Shown: positions 11,175 to 21,932, counted from the stretch's first letter. The stretch is 64,000 nt of DNA from Centroberyx gerrardi (GCF_048128805.1 NC_136004.1:20188284-20252283), one strand, 5' to 3'. Notes: generated by a model not told the origin, from the sequence alone. Numbers and translations are program-made.

Positions 11175-11468
11175 CTATTTGTCAGCCAGTCAGTTAAAAT
11201 GGCAGAGAAAAGAAAAACAGACATCCGATCATTTTTCAGTGCACCGAAACGCCAAGTAAAAAGACCCCAGTAATATCAAAGGCAATCTGATAAAATCTTC
11301 ATAAGAAAGGAATGAAGTGCTTATGGAAATGTTTCATAATGGACCTCTATATACATTTAATACAACAGTACTTTTGGCGGCACCTTTGGTGTCCCCTTCA
11401 GGAATTGCTCTTGAGAAATTTTTCTGTTTATTGTCCCCCCCAACAGTGAAATGAAATATCCGCCCTTG
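10072..11468 (+). mobile_element. Non-autonomous hAT element with perfect 8-bp target duplication
   Basis: The target duplication ATACAACT is exact on both sides (10064-10071 and 11469-11476). The element begins CAGGGGCGGAAATTA and ends as the reverse complement of CAAGGGCGGATATTTC, a hAT-style inverted terminus. Near the right end a plus-strand start at 11201 reads MAEKRKTDIRSFFSAPKRQ before a stop, which resembles the N-terminus of hAT/ZMYM-type transposases. The rest of the coding region is missing, so this is an internal deletion derivative. It also contains a (TG)n tract at about 11118-11173. The intact duplication points to a relatively young insertion. Confidence 0.85.
11118..11173. 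repeat. (TG)n microsatellite inside the hAT element
   Basis: Near-continuous TG dinucleotides with one GGGG interruption. Confidence 0.9.
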
Positions 11469-11578
11469 ATACAACTCAATTTCATTTTCACTTATCTCAC
11501 TAGTCAGCACAGTGGGCTTTATTTTGGCCTAAAGATCCAGCACCATGGACAGCCCCGCTCAAACTCATTTACAGTATT

Positions 11579-11803
11579 ACCTCCGCCAAGGAGGTTATGT
11601 TTTCGGTGCCGTGTGTTTGTGTGTGTGTTTGTCTGTCTGTCAGCAGGATTACGGAAAAACTACTGGCCCGATTTTCATGAAACTTCGTGGAAGGGTGTAG
11701 CATGGGCCAAGGAAGAACCCATTAAATTTTGGAGCGGATCCGTATATTGGTTGCGCTTGCACATTTGCATATCATAGAAGACTGGATTGGCCTTGGCGGA
11801 GGT
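11579..11803. mobile_element. Short repeat with ACCTCCGCCAAGG / CCTTGGCGGAGGT inverted ends
   Basis: The segment starts ACCTCCGCCAAGG and ends CCTTGGCGGAGGT, exact 13-bp inverted complements. The interior has the phrase ATTACGGAAAAACTACTGG and a (TG)n-like stretch. I recognise this as a very widespread animal interspersed repeat of uncertain class; it often carries 'gcggatccg' and 'tctgcgctc' phrases, both present here. It is a third insertion layer inside the Harbinger-like element. Confidence 0.65.
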
Positions 11804-11937
11804 CTGCGCTCGCGAGTGCCCTTCTAGTTTATTTTGGGATGCAGTGAGATGCAATGACAAACAAAGGATGCAGTGACAGGATGCAATTGTGTCATGAAAA
11901 ATAAATGAATACATTCTCCTTTGTTCTCCGCTTCAAA

Positions 11938-12141
11938 TCATGCCATCTTCTTTTGCAGTCTGAAGGTGCGTTTGGAAACACCAACAGCACTGACAGACTG
12001 GGATATTAAATCCCAAATATGGTTTCTCGCAGTCCCGGTTAAATTTCTTGCCTGAAGTTTTGAGGAATGCCTCTGCACCTTGTCCGCCAGGACTCGCAGC
12101 TCGCGGTCTAAAAATTTCATTTTTCTCTTTCTCTCTGCCAT
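11938..12141 (-). pseudogene. Myb/SANT-like DNA-binding protein fragment of the Harbinger-like element
   Basis: The minus strand reads MAERKRKMKFLDRELRVLAD and then KVQRHSSKLQ, followed by IWDLISQSVSAVGVSKRTF. The helix pattern with a Trp in the second helix and SAVG before the third resembles the trihelix/Myb-SANT accessory proteins of PIF/Harbinger elements. It stops after about 67 residues, where intact family members are longer, so it is treated as a truncated gene. It helps DNA binding in active elements; here it is a relic. Confidence 0.6.
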
Positions 12142-12202
12142 TGTCCTGCCTACTGTGTTCTTCGCGCAAAGGCAACGTTTATACTTTGCCACATTGGTAA
12201 TT

Positions 12203-12258
12203 GCAATCAGACGCAAAACAGGGGCAAATTGCAATCAGACGCAAAACAGGGGCAAATT
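12203..12258. repeat. Perfect 28-bp tandem duplication in subterminal transposon sequence
   Basis: The unit starting GCAATCAGACGCAAAACAGG occurs at 12203-12230 and again at 12231-12258 without mismatch, close to the right end of the Harbinger-like element. Confidence 0.9.
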
Positions 12259-12419
12259 GCGCTCAGCTGCAACAGGTTATGGGCGTGTTTGCGCTGGCAT
12301 ATCATTAGCGCAATATCTTTTGTGAATCGGTCCTTGAGACGGAGCAAATAGCGGGTGCAAATGATGCGCAATTCATGGTGCTATTAGCGGCCGCAATCCA
12401 TTCTTTGTGAATTCGCCCC

Positions 12420-12475
12420 TCAGTGTACAACACAACAGGGTAACATGTTATATGCCTGCAGACCACTATAATGTC
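12420..12475. repeat. Minisatellite continuation right of the transposon
   Basis: TCAGTGTACAACACAACAGG and then GTTATATGCCTGCA match the unit at about 9250-9300 (TCAGTGTACAACAGAG and GTTATATACCTGCA). This shows that the array was continuous before insertion. Confidence 0.7.
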
Positions 12476-13080
12476 TGAAATAGGCCTATCGCCTAGTCGC
12501 TGTTTAAGTAATAAAGTTAAATAGGCCTAGCCGCTGTTTACGTATTCTTATAAGTAATCATCTGTCTTTTCCACTTCACATGTAGCCTCTCTGTAACTTG
12601 AATTGGTTGCATAATTTTTTTTAGGTAACGTTAGGGAATACAATTGCATTTTTTTGTATTTGGAATACCTAGATAGCGGTCCAATAGTGTTCTTGACATC
12701 TTTGACATCTTTTTGTAACTAAGTGAACTTCTCAACTATTTCTCATCTAAGCTAGTTTAGTGTGGGACGAGGACGACTGATTCTGACGAATAGTATAAAT
12801 TGGATGATTGTTTTGAGTTGTAACTGAAACTGTAACTGGCTATTACTGAAATGTACTTTTTTAGCCACTCGTTACTCGTAAATGGGGGGAAAGTATTGAA
12901 GTTACTGTAACGCAGCTAGCCTACCACTCAACACTGTCCGTAATCCGCTCCAAAGTCACTGTAGGCCATAGCTAACACTGAAATAACTGGAAGACCTTTT
13001 TCCCTTTTCAATGGTGACCTGCCTCGGCGTGTGACATGAAATGACAACAATAGCCTCTACTTAACAGCAGCTGAGAAGGA
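12476..13080. other. Intergenic sequence upstream of prr16
   Basis: AT-rich sequence with no ORF or repeat family I can name. It probably includes distal promoter sequence of prr16. Confidence 0.5.
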
Positions 13081-13099
13081 GGGGAGAGAGAGAGAGAGA

Positions 13100-13155
<56 letters not shown>

Positions 13156-13170
13156 CGAGCGAGCGAGCAT
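13081..13170. repeat. (GA)n microsatellite upstream of prr16
   Basis: Purine-only GA tract followed by GCGAGC repeats, about 700 bp upstream of the prr16 start codon. It lies in the probable promoter or 5'UTR area. Confidence 0.9.
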
Positions 13171-13770
13171 CCTCTGCGCCCCGACGTAGCAGACACTCCA
13201 AGGAGGCTACGATGGAGACAGGATGAAACTGACGGGGTATTTTTCTCTGAGGAAAGTGCCGCTGGAGTGGCTTTATCTGACAGCTTTCAAGGGTGTATCA
13301 TTACCAGAACCATAGGGTGTAACATTTTTGAGAAAAGAGGGAGCATTTTACCATTTTGTTGATGCCTGGGATTATGGACCGTTACAATAACGACCGGCAG
13401 CGTAACGGTTCGGATGACAGCCTGCATACTGTTTCTTCTTCGTCTTCTTATTTCTATTTCTAATCTCTTTTTTTTTTAACGATTTCATCTCAAACATTTT
13501 ACTTATCTCCGAAATGTTGGATTTAGCGCTCTCTCGACGTGTAGGCTACTCGTGGCACGTCAATTTTTGCCGTTGGACATGAACGTGAAAGCCGTGAACA
13601 ATATTGTGGACAAGCACTGCTTCGCCGACAGTATGTTACAATATTTTAATATAACGGTATTTTTTTATACGGTCTATTGCGCATGCGTAGTGGTCGGTAA
13701 AACGCTGTCCGACGCTGCTTCGCTCCATTCTGGCCGTGATGTAGGAGGAAAAGTGAAGAGAGCAGAGGAC

Positions 13771-13801
<31 letters not shown>

Positions 13802-13878
13802 TTGGCAAAGTGGCAGCGTGGCAACCAAAGGATTTGACTGAGATCCTTGACGAGACAGATTGTGCCATAAACTGAAGA
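13171..13878 (+). promoter_or_regulatory. prr16 probable promoter / 5'UTR region
   Basis: The segment between the GA tract and the start codon has raised CpG content (for example the GCGCATGCG, TCCGACGCTGC and CTCTCGACG stretches), as at a CpG promoter. It includes a run of about 24 A at 13774-13797. No TATA box is obvious. The transcription start is not determined. Confidence 0.4.
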
Positions 13879-14013
13879 ATGTCAGGGGTACCAAATGCAG
13901 AAGCTGAAGGAGTAGTCTCCAAAGTACAAGTGAAAAAGGAGATCAAGACAATCGTGGAGAATTTGGAAACCATCCTGGGAGACCTTAAGGATGTAGCCAA
14001 GGAGCTCAAAGAG
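13879..14013 (+). CDS. prr16: prr16 (Largen) coding exon 1
   Basis: This exon encodes 45 residues beginning MSGVPNAEAEG and continuing through EIKTIVENLETILGDLKDVA and KELKE. The last part is the predicted N-terminal coiled-coil segment shared with vertebrate PRR16 (Largen), a proline-rich protein reported to increase cell size by enhancing translation of a subset of mRNAs. The donor GTAAAG starts at 14014. The start is fixed by an in-frame TGA at 13873-13875. The frame joins exon 2 in phase 0 to give KELKEVVHDIDTLT, as in the family. Unspliced, the frame ends at a TAG two codons into the intron. Confidence 0.92.
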
Positions 14014-14191
14014 GTAAAGGAATAGGAGACACTGACACCGTCTGTGCAAAGCCTTTTACAGCAGGATTACGATGTGTTGTTTCTACAGGCCAGTTTGGTT
14101 TGAGGACGCTCTTTCTAAGCAGCCTTGTGTGAGGGGAGATGGGAGGCTGACGTCCACCTCAGTGGGGCCTGGAAAAGGCTATGACAGAGTG

Positions 14192-14228
<37 letters not shown>

Positions 14229-16347
14229 ACGCACGCAGCGGGAAGCTCCTCCTCCGCCGCTAATGTATGTGATCAGTATCTCCAACATGAAAGACGCGTG
14301 GGACAGGATGTGTGGTGTAAAATGACAAGGCAGCTCCGCCTTGACGTGCAGGCTTTGATTAAAGTGAGGAAAAATTAATCTCAATTAATAGTTAATGGAA
14401 GAGTTAGTTCACCAAGGAAGGCGCTTTGCATTGCATTTCATCATCTTAATGCTGCTGTTGTTTTCTGCAAAATTGTATCCCCTGCCAAATAATATAGCAG
14501 TTATCTTTCTCTTTCACTCTCTCGCCTTCTCACTTTCTCCTTTCTGCCTCTGTGTCTCTCCATCTCTGTCTTTTGGTCTCTTTCTTTATCTCCCACCTCT
14601 GTCTGTGCCTATCACACCCACTCTTATCTTCATCTCTCATCTTCAACCCTTCTTTATCTCTTGTCTGCCTGCCTCTCTTTCTTTCTCTCTCTGTCTCCTT
14701 CTCTCTCTCTCTCTTTCCAAACACCTTGTTAAAATAACAAGACCCTCTCAGCGGCGTATCACATCTAAGTGACTGAGAGACATATTTTCTCTTTCAATTC
14801 ATTCAGCTGCACGTGTGCGCTCCTTGCTTCAGACCTGTTTTCCCCTTAATGTCAATCATCTGGTATTCCCATGGTACCACGTCTCTGTCATTAGCCCCTA
14901 CTGTGGGCTTCAACCTAACCTGCTTTTATGTTTACGTTCCTCCACCAGCTACATACCAGGCATCCGGCTTGCTGCACCGAACCTCTCACCCTAACATGAC
15001 AGGCTGTCATTCTAATAAAACCCTATTGCGTACAGCCTGTGGTTCCTACATTATGAATGGGATGGGTAGTCTTCACAGCATCTGTCTCCTTCTGCCTCCC
15101 TGCTCCCCTCGCTCTCTGTTTTCGCAACTTGAGCTGAATTAGACTCCCTTTTGTGTTCCCTGCACAGTTTACAACGTTTCACAACACGCACCGGAGATAA
15201 ACGAGAACAAGGAGGCATTGTAATCTGTCTATTGTGAGTTTTTGTGATGTGCTCGCTTTCTTTTTCGCTCGCAGGAAATTGTGTAGAGGATCAGTTATTC
15301 TGACGCCGCACACACTAAACACATACCTCGAGGGGGGTGTTACTATCAAAGCCAGTGTTTGGGGTATAATCCATTTGAAATGCAGTTATCTGTTATAACT
15401 CACAGACAGGGCTGGAGCTGAGCCTGGCTCTGAGGAAGGACCCTGCCCAGATGCTTGGCACAGCCACAGAAGCTGCCTGGCCTACAGCAGGGGTGCACAC
15501 TGGGATACTAGTACTACCTATTGTGTGTGTCCCAACAAATTATCCATTTAAAGACTGCATGGAGATTTTAGCTCCACTCCTGCTTTTTTTTTCTGCCCCT
15601 GCCCCCTCTCTCTTTCTCTCTCCTTCTCCCTCTCTTTCTCTTCTCTCCATCCCCCCCTCTTCCCTCTTTCTCTCTCAGCCTTTCGCCATGCTCCTCAAGC
15701 CATTGTTTGGACATGTCAGTTATATTTCAAACCCTTAGATGATAATAATGCTGTTTTACAGTGGGATAATGTACTCTGAGATGAACATAACTAATTCAGA
15801 ACATGAACATAAGCACATTGTTTTCCTAAGGATTTTATGAGTAGTGTAATGGAAAATTCCTTATCCTTCCTTCCCAGAGTTTAATCTCAGTATTATTTTT
15901 GCCTCTGTTCGTGTGAGGGAGTCTCCACAGATGATGCCAATTCCCTAACCCTAACCCAGCAGAGATAAACAGCATGTCTATTCAGTGCGTGTCTGTTAAA
16001 TAAATCGCTTTTTATTGGGCTAAGTTTATTATGTGTAGTAGTACATGTCATTTCAATTCTTTCAGCCTCCAGGTATTTTCTTAGCACTACAAAGATAAAT
16101 GTATGGGTGAGAGACTGTGTCCTCACAGTGCTTTTATTTCCAATGGATGTGCCCACAGTGCAAGTGCTTGCTTGCTTAAAGTAGACAAAGTGTGATCAGC
16201 TGTAGAAGAGAAGTTCATAGCCAAAGGCTTTCCACTTACAAACCAAAGGATAGTACAGTATAGTGTAAATGCTGGCCTTAGTTGGCCTTTTAGTTTGGTG
16301 CATGGATACTGAATCCAATTCAATCAAATATGAGCCAGTATGCTCAA

Positions 16348-16440
16348 TGTATGTATGTATGTATGTATGTAATGAATGTATGTATGTATGTATGTATGTA
16401 TGTATGTATATATGTACGTATGTACGTATGTATATATGTA
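16348..16440. repeat. (ATGT)n tetranucleotide microsatellite
   Basis: ATGT units run almost continuously, with one GAATG interruption and variant ACGT/ATAT units near the end. Confidence 0.92.
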
Positions 16441-16557
16441 ATATCTCGCCCTGTCCTGCTGCATACTTACTACTACTACAACTACTTTTTGGTTAAATTG
16501 CCTTTTGTACTGCCAACATATCTACATGTCTGTGTGCTGTGAACTCATAATGTCTGG

Positions 16558-16655
16558 TATTACTGTTCTTTATTGTTTTCCACCTTCCTGTATTACTGTT
16601 CTTTATTGTTTTCCATATTCCTGTATTACTGTTCTTTAATGTTTCCCCGTGCAGG
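16558..16655. repeat. Three-copy 33-bp minisatellite
   Basis: Units start at 16558, 16591 and 16624 with TATTACTGTTCTTTATTG; the third copy has a TTTAATG variant. The period is exactly 33 bp. Confidence 0.88.
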
Positions 16656-18256
16656 CTTTGAAAAGAGATTTCCTCTTGGAGGACAGCAAATGATCTATCT
16701 ATTTGAAGTATCTATCTATACATAGCATCTGGAGATAACAGCGTTATGTATTCATCTCTACTGCACCAGGCAGCACATTTCTATCTTCCTTTTATGTGTA
16801 TTTTTATTTTATTTATCGTCAATTTTAGTATGGAGTGTATGGTACTTCTTAAATTACTGTAGAGTTGTAGATTGCAGATTAAGTATTTAAATATTTCTCT
16901 ATTTTCCCTTACCCCTGTCCCAGATAATGTTCATATGTCACAGTGCATTTCTTCTATTTCCTTTTCCACCCTGCCTCAAATATGATAGATTTTATTTGCT
17001 CTCTTGCATTGTGTTGCTTGTGGAGTGCATTTCTGAGGCTACTGCATAATATTCATGATGAAAACAAACATTGCACCCCTGTTTTTTCCCCCCCGCCCCT
17101 ACCATGTAAATCTACCCACTACCCAACGCCCACACACACATATTCAAACACACACACAGTTCAGGTTGCATGTATTCCGCTCTTCATATCATATCTATTT
17201 GTTTTGTTTTCTTTCTGCCATGGCAAGGTTCAGGTTCTGCTTGAAATTAGCTCCTCCTGACGCACATTGTTTGGCTGTATTACTCATCTCTGCTCTGCCT
17301 CATGCAGACTGCATCTCTCTAAGAACTAGATTCCATAAGGAATTGTCTCCTTTTCCTCCATCTGGTTCTGTTGGTAGCAAATGTGGCACTTCTCTCTCCT
17401 AACTTCTGTTTCAGTATTGTATGTGTTTACCCTCTCCCTGGTTCAGGTGTACTGTAAGCTGCAGTATTTCAAAGATTCTTATCCATCTCTGTCTCGCTCT
17501 CTCAGGTTGTCCTTTCAGCCAAATATTGCAATCTGTTGTTCTTTCTTGCCCAGATTTTGCCCAAAGGGAGTCTGAGAGTCTATTTGTTTTGTATCTGTAC
17601 CCTTTCCCCGTGTTTGTCTCTGTCCTCTGCACTGGCATACAGTATGTATATTATTTCTATCACATGTATCTTCTTTCACTCCCAGCATTCATTTTGTATT
17701 GTTTTGTATTTCGAATTACAGTTTTTGTTTCTTGACTTGCAGGATATGGTTGATATTGTTATTTCTCCTCGTTCTGATGGTGCATGGGATTGTTGCAGTA
17801 TATCACTTCAGTCAGAGTCTGGCACTCTCATGGTTGTTCCCATAAATTGCAGTGATATTTCTCTTCTCCCAGGCTGGGATGTCATAGTGATACCTTAATC
17901 AATCTTTAATCTCATAAATCAATCTCTTAAACCAAAGTGTATCTTTTTCCCATTCTGTACAAAATTTAAAGCAACGTGCTTTACAATTCATTAATTAAGA
18001 ACTTGAGGAGATAAAGACATCACCTCCTCACAGGCACTAACTTTTCATTGTTTTAATCACCTCTTTTCTTGCCCTCAAGCCTACATTTTAATAATTATTT
18101 TTTTCCTGATTACCAGTTGTCATAGTGATTTTTCCTCAGTTCCTAACTCAAATTGTTGCAAAGGCTATTTCCTCCTCCTGTTCCTCCACCTGTGTGTTTA
18201 CATGTATTCTTGCTGTCCTCAGCTGTCATAGTGACACTTGCTCTTCTTCTCACCAG

Positions 18257-19123
18257 GTCGTGCATGACATTGACACCCTGACTTGTGACCTGCAACTGGA
18301 GGAGGACGGAATGACAGACAGCTCCAAGACAGACACGCTTAACTCCAGCTCTAGCTCCACCACCACCACCACCGCTTCCAGCCTGGAAAAGATGAAGCTC
18401 TACCCCGATGACTGCATCTTCAGGCCGCCTGCACCCATCGCCCCGGTCCCCGCCAACCCTCCCACTGTCCTGACGGTACTCAAGAAACCCCACCCTCCCT
18501 TACCCCCACCCAGACTCACCCCGCTGAAAGCCGAGGACCATAACATGAAGAATCTGCCTCATCCTACGTTAGTGTTATCAGGGAATCTATCCAAGGCGAA
18601 CGGGACTCTAATGAGGAATGGCGGGGTCTTTCCGATGAAACCGGGCAGGGAGTTGTTCTCCTCCTCGCCGTGTTTCATCTCCGGTGACAGCGGGGTCCCA
18701 GAGTCGGGGCTTGTGCCTACGTTGCCAAGGCCCATGCCTCTTCTACGCCATGAAAAGAACAAGTGCCCCCAGGCTCCGGGCAGGGAGCCTCGAGAGCGGG
18801 AGCGGGTCCGGTTCAGCGAGAAGGTCCAGTATCACGGCTACTGCCCGGACTGTGACCTGCAGTACGACGTGGACGACACAGAGCTCCATTTACAGGCTGA
18901 GCTGAGCGACATGAGGCTCAGCCCTGTGCACTGCTGCTCCTCCGCCTCCCCTCCTCCTCCCCATGCTCTTCCTCACGAACTGATGTTGGAAAATGGCACC
19001 CTCTCGGTCAGCCACAGTTTCCCGCCGACGGCAAACACTCTTCCACCTTGTGTGCCTCCTCACCCGCCTTCCCTCAAGCCCCAGAAAACAATCCTACGCA
19101 AATCAACCACCACCACGGTTTGA
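18257..19123 (+). CDS. prr16: prr16 (Largen) coding exon 2 and stop
   Basis: This exon encodes residues 46-333 of a predicted 333-residue protein. It begins VVHDIDTLTCDLQLEEDG, then MTDSSKTDTLNSSSS and ASSLEKMK, matching PRR16 closely. It goes on with a proline-rich stretch (about 121-135, PHPPLPPPRLTPLK), the conserved block RVRFSEKVQYHGYCPDCD (residues 228-245) and the invariant C-terminus KPQKTILRKSTTTTV (319-333). The acceptor CACCAG ends at 18256. Human PRR16 is about 304 residues, so the fish protein is slightly longer, with extra Ser/Thr and Pro-rich linker. It is likely a cytoplasmic, mostly disordered protein. The TGA stop is at 19121-19123. Confidence 0.94.
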   Translation, partial: VVHDIDTLTCDLQLEEDGMTDSSKTDTLNSSSSSTTTTTASSLEKMKLYPDDCIFRPPAPIAPVPANPPTVLTVLKKPHPPLPPPRLTPLKAEDHNMKNLPHPTLVLSGNLSKANGTLMRNGGVFPMKPGRELFSSSPCFISGDSGVPESGLVPTLPRPMPLLRHEKNKCPQAPGREPRERERVRFSEKVQYHGYCPDCDLQYDVDDTELHLQAELSDMRLSPVHCCSSASPPPPHALPHELMLENGTLSVSHSFPPTANTLPPCVPPHPPSLKPQKTILRKSTTTTV

Positions 19124-19793
19124 CGCTGAACCCTGACTCTGTCTAACTTAAACATTCTTGAATCATTCATAGTGTTTTCTACTTTATGAGAGCTTTCTAC
19201 TCTAGTTGAACTTTGGATTATCCAAACAGCGAGAGGGAGGGTTGGGAAAATAGGAAGCAATGGATGGAGAAGCTGAATGGAATGGAGACAAAGGCATCGC
19301 CATGGGCGCTGAGATGTACACACAGAGAGATGGGGAAGAAGCGGTGAGTGAATGTGTGTGAAAGAGAGGGAGAGAAAGCGCAATTACATATGTGCACTGA
19401 TGCATATGTGCGTGCGTCTGTATGCATAAATGTGCCTTTACTCTATGCATGTGTGTATGTTTTTGGGTGCATGTATAGGCGTACGTATATGTGCAGTGTG
19501 TGATGTTTGCAGGTACCGAGCACTGACTGACAAATGCCCAGGGACTGTAAAGTTTCAGGCAAGCCTGTGCTGACAACACTAAAGCTAAATTGTATCTGTG
19601 TCTTCCTGGGAGCTCTTGGTACTAACGAGTCGGGAGGTTTCTCAAACTCAGGAATTTCTGTCAAAGAGGGGCTCTGATTAATTCATGTCCTTCTGGATGA
19701 AACAAGAAAACCAGCTTCCCTCAAATTTCATCCAGAGCCCTAAAGATGTTCTTCACACACACACCGACACCTACGCACACACAAATAACCCCC

Positions 19794-19794
19794 C

Positions 19795-19843
<49 letters not shown>
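19794..19843. repeat. (CA)n microsatellite
   Basis: Continuous CA dinucleotides after a CCCCCCC run, in the prr16 3' flank. Confidence 0.93.
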
Positions 19844-19845
<2 letters not shown>

Positions 19846-20459
19846 ATGGATGAAGGCTGTTGCAGGATGCACAATACATAGAAGTTAGTGCTGGCAGGTA
19901 CCTGCTTCCACACAAATACACATACACCTGCCAAGCTGAGTGACTAGGGGTGAGAGACTGACAAGTGACTTCGCACTACCTCTCCCTTCATCACCTCTCG
20001 TCTCTAGAAGTCCCATTTTGCTGATGTGTCAAACTGAAGGAACGAAGTGAGGGAGAGAAAATGAGAGGGAGAGAGAGTGACATGGTGGGCGGGTGGAGGG
20101 AGAGAAGCGTTAGATGACAAAATGGTCTTTCTGATCTAGCGCTGTATCTACTGATAACTTGTACAGAAGAGGAATATTTCATTTTAATTCGGCTTGAACA
20201 ATCTTGCATTTCATTTCACAATCAAATCCTGAGTGAGCAACTTAACTCCTCATTCTCGTAGACTCCCATTATCAGTCCTTATGATATCTATGAGACTAAA
20301 TGCACAGTAGGCTAATCATTTCTACTCATGAATAGAGAGAATCAGATGGAACACACGCTGGCCTTTATTGGCTTAATGGACCATAAGTGATGATATCAGT
20401 CTACATGAGTAGGTGGTAGTCTTCATTATATTGGCTTTCAATGATCAGTAAGAGAGCCT

Positions 20460-20465
<6 letters not shown>

Positions 20466-20520
<55 letters not shown>

Positions 20521-20625
20521 TCTGTGTGTGTGTGTGTGTGTGTGCGTATGAGTGTGACTAAAATAATAATTTCATGTTGAAATCATGTATCTTTTTGTGT
20601 GTGTTTATGCGTGTGTGTGTGCGTG

Positions 20626-20658
<33 letters not shown>
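20466..20658. repeat. Compound (TG)n microsatellite
   Basis: Three TG blocks separated by short unique sequence (about 20466-20516, 20521-20545 and 20596-20658), the last with CG interruptions. Confidence 0.92.
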
Positions 20659-21190
20659 AAAAGCACATGTCAGTTGCTCAGACATGGGGAGATGGGGCAT
20701 ACCCTGGAGTTGGATGAGAATAGTAGCACCTTCCTCCCAGCGATGCCCTTAATTAGCCGGATTAGACTACAGGAGATAACAGCACTGCCTCAGACAGCCT
20801 TTGTACCAACATTAGCCTTGACCAAGCTCTGAACTGCTGCTGCACATATTTTCATGGAAAAGAGAGAGAGAGAGTGACAGAAAGAGAGAGCAAGAAAGAA
20901 AGAAAGAGAGGAAGAAAGACATAATGTGTGTGGAATCGGGGTCAGTTGTGTGTGCTTAGGGGGCAAGGAGTTATATACAGTATATGTGTGTGTGTATGTT
21001 TATGTTTGTGTGTGTGTTGGGGGGGATGTGTGTGTCAGGGTTGTGGGGGTGGGAGGCTTGGGTTTAAGGCTGAGAAAATCAGGGTATGAAATAGCAAACA
21101 GTGATGACTAAATTCAATGCATGACCTCCCTGGCCTCTACAATCCAAAATCGGCGTCTGGATTAGGGATCAGTGGATATTCAACCATGAG

Positions 21191-21196
<6 letters not shown>

Positions 21197-21221
<25 letters not shown>

Positions 21222-21248
21222 GGGGAGAGAGGGAGAGAGAAAGTGTGA

Positions 21249-21275
<27 letters not shown>
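21197..21275. repeat. (GA)n microsatellite
   Basis: GA-rich purine tract with GGGG and AGTGTGAC interruptions. Confidence 0.9.
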
Positions 21276-21279
<4 letters not shown>

Positions 21280-21913
21280 AAAAGAGAGCATGTGAGATAG
21301 AGAGAGGCAGAAAGAAATGGTGAAAGAAAGTGAATAGAGTAGAAAAGAATTAGTAGTGCAATGGAGGTGGATGCTGTATTGGCTGGATCGGCTGCATTGT
21401 GTTTGCTCATATTTGTGTGTGTGTGTGTATGTTTGTCCTCAAGATGATTGCTCTCGCTGCAGAACATTCACTATATTTACCTTGCATTAATGAATCCTAA
21501 TGACTCTCGCGGCAGCATATGCACACACGCACGCACGCACACACACACACACACAATACACACTCATGCTAAACGGAGTAGTGTGCTACAGAATGGAGTG
21601 CAGCCAGTATTATCAATAGATGCAGCTCATAAGGGCTTTGCTACTGTAGCTACTGCCTAATGCACTATTCAATGAACCGAGGAAATTGACACGGTGGACT
21701 TGGCAGTGTATGATTAAGTGAACACATTGAAAAAGTAAAGGAGTCTGCACTTAAGCTAGTTCTTTTCCTTTTCACTGTGCTTGTGCTTTTCCTTCTTTTT
21801 GTCCAGCACATAAGGATTTGCACAGGGTTTGGAAAGTTACATTAAAATTGTTATCCATTACACATTTCTACAAGCCCATTTTCCCATAATCCAACAGCCA
21901 ACATATCTGCTAC

Positions 21914-21932
21914 CTAATTACTGTGTAATTAG
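21914..21932. promoter_or_regulatory. Palindromic homeodomain-type dyad
   Basis: CTAATTAC-TGT-GTAATTAG is a perfect inverted repeat with two TAATTA cores, the consensus of Antp/paired-class homeodomains. It sits in AT-rich, non-repetitive intergenic sequence. An enhancer role is only an inference. Confidence 0.35.

Larger units (their letters stand above)
9496..12419 (-). mobile_element. PIF/Harbinger-like DNA transposon remnant with nested insertions
   Basis: The ends are inverted repeats: GGGGCGAATTCACAAA at 9496 and its reverse complement ending at 12419. The match continues to GGATTGCG after a 4-nt gap. A 3-bp TCA lies on each side (9493-9495 and 12420-12422), fitting the 3-bp target duplication of PIF/Harbinger elements. 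A minus-strand Myb/SANT-like ORF (11938-12141) is the accessory DNA-binding protein typical of this superfamily. No DDE transposase is recognisable. A hAT element and a short inverted-end repeat are nested inside, so the original copy was roughly 1.3-1.5 kb. Family assignment rests on ends, duplication size and ORF together. Confidence 0.7.
14014..18256 (+). other. prr16 intron 1
   Basis: A 4243-bp intron with GT-AG ends. It holds a (CA)n tract (14194-14226), long pyrimidine tracts (about 14507-14718 and 15595-15678), an ATGT-type microsatellite (16348-16440) and a 33-bp minisatellite (16558-16655). No further coding segment was recognised. Confidence 0.85.

Noticed and set aside
15944..15962. 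Telomere-like CCCTAACCCTAACCC
   Set aside because: Only about two and a half units; too short for an interstitial telomere array.
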